Assembly: GCF_007990225.1 (NCBI RefSeq)
Contig: NZ_BJWF01000008.1
Coordinates: forward strand, 19,984 to 83,983
Direction: 5' to 3'
DNA from: Enterococcus villorum
GTDB taxonomy: Bacteria; Bacillota; Bacilli; Lactobacillales; Enterococcaceae
DNA length: 64,000 bases
The translations under genes and the position numbers were made by a program. The notes beneath the pieces are model-generated. The model was not told the origin of the DNA. It made no database searches and saw only the letters and a program-made list of their open reading frames with translations. Shown here piece by piece: positions 63,727 through 64,000 of the stretch. The first letter of the stretch is position 1, and each line of letters starts with the position of its first letter.

Positions 63727-64000
63727 TTAGTTATTTTTTTTATTTTTTCGCAATTTCCAAATACCTAAGCCCGAGATTAAGGAGATTAATCCACCTAACC
63801 AAGAGGCAGATACATTTAATGTGTCATCTGTTTTAGGATACATTTTTGGTGTTGTTCCAGCCTGGTAATTCATTGGTTTTGTTCCACTATAACTACTACC
63901 ATAGCTTGACGGTAATTTTGGCGTATTCATCCCTGATCCTCCAGATGTATTCGTTGGAATTACCGCATCTGGTCCTCCAGAAGAATCAGAACCGTTATTC
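63727..64000 (-). CDS. C-terminus of a sortase-anchored surface protein
   Basis: The reading frame is open to the right edge of the window, so this is the last 90 residues of a larger protein. It is rich in Gly/Ser/Asn/Pro (TNTSGGSGMNTPKLPSSYGS) and ends with a sorting signal: YPKTD in place of LPxTG, a hydrophobic stretch (WLGGLISLISGLGIW) and a basic tail (KLRKNKKNN). Sortase A or a variant would attach it to peptidoglycan. The upstream part and signal peptide are not visible. Confidence 0.82.
   Translation of the reverse strand, partial: NNGSDSSGGPDAVIPTNTSGGSGMNTPKLPSSYGSSYSGTKPMNYQAGTTPKMYPKTDDTLNVSASWLGGLISLISGLGIWKLRKNKKNN

Noticed and set aside
1..64000. tRNA or rRNA genes, CRISPR arrays, insertion sequences or prophage
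   Set aside because: I looked for cloverleaf ends, regularly spaced repeats, transposase or integrase motifs and found none.

Overview
The window is a stretch of low-GC Firmicute chromosome that I would place in the genus Enterococcus. The evidence is the gene content and order (fabT-fabH-acp-fabD-fabG-fabF-accB-fabZ-accC-accD-accA beside a bgsA/bgsB-type glycolipid pair, the yqeG-yqeM block, ptsHI next to clpE, a GH18 chitinase paired with an AA10 chitin oxygenase, an elr/WxL-type surface operon), the strong AGGAGG ribosome binding sites and the Firmicute regulatory sites (T-box, CtsR, CcpA cre, FabT). The species cannot be fixed from this alone. I see no prophage, transposase, CRISPR array, rRNA or tRNA. 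Most genes lie on the minus strand.

Layout. 1-5,000: start of an RpiR-type regulator, thrS with a complete T-box leader, a tautomerase and a P1B-type metal ATPase. 5,100-9,660: a four-gene surface operon (leucine-rich-repeat protein, membrane protein, small sortase-type protein, small secreted protein). 9,660-11,000: 1.3 kb without a convincing gene. 11,000-15,700: helD, an unknown protein and a secreted GH25 muramidase. 16,200-23,000: yebC-family gene, tmcAL and the ribosome-assembly/NAD operon yqeG-yqeH-yhbY-nadD-yqeK-rsfS-methyltransferase. 23,000-25,400: polar amino-acid ABC transporter. 25,500-34,430: the complete type II fatty-acid operon under FabT control, without an enoyl-ACP reductase gene, followed divergently by a frameshifted UvrC/Cho-like nuclease gene. 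35,800-39,430: YkuJ, a beta-hydroxyacid dehydrogenase and two glycolipid glucosyltransferases. 39,580-45,110: ptsHI, clpE with a CtsR operator, DUF1827 and a small basic ORF. 45,200-55,500: prfC, CNNM/CorC protein, AI-2E-family permease, GNAT, nucleoside tri/diphosphatase, mutY, recX, rlmD-type methyltransferase and DUF697. 55,600-57,900: chitinase and LPMO with two cre-like sites. 58,100-64,000: TspO, an LCP protein with an Asn/Gln/Tyr-rich tail, then an unusual operon of a Mur-ligase-like enzyme, a small membrane protein and an alpha/alpha-barrel protein, next to the end of a sortase-anchored protein.

How it fits together. Much of the window concerns the cell envelope: fatty-acid supply, membrane glycolipids, cell-wall anchoring and hydrolysis, and chitin use. 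Two loci are least explained and most worth attention: the surface operon at 5,281-9,566, in which the small secreted protein and the C-terminus of the LRR protein share one domain, and the Mur-ligase-like operon at 60,192-63,632. Regulatory structures not tied to any standard annotation are a wobble-rich terminator between acp and fabD, a short leader attenuator before yqeG and a leader terminator before the LRR gene. Start codons were chosen from Shine-Dalgarno spacing; several are TTG or GTG.
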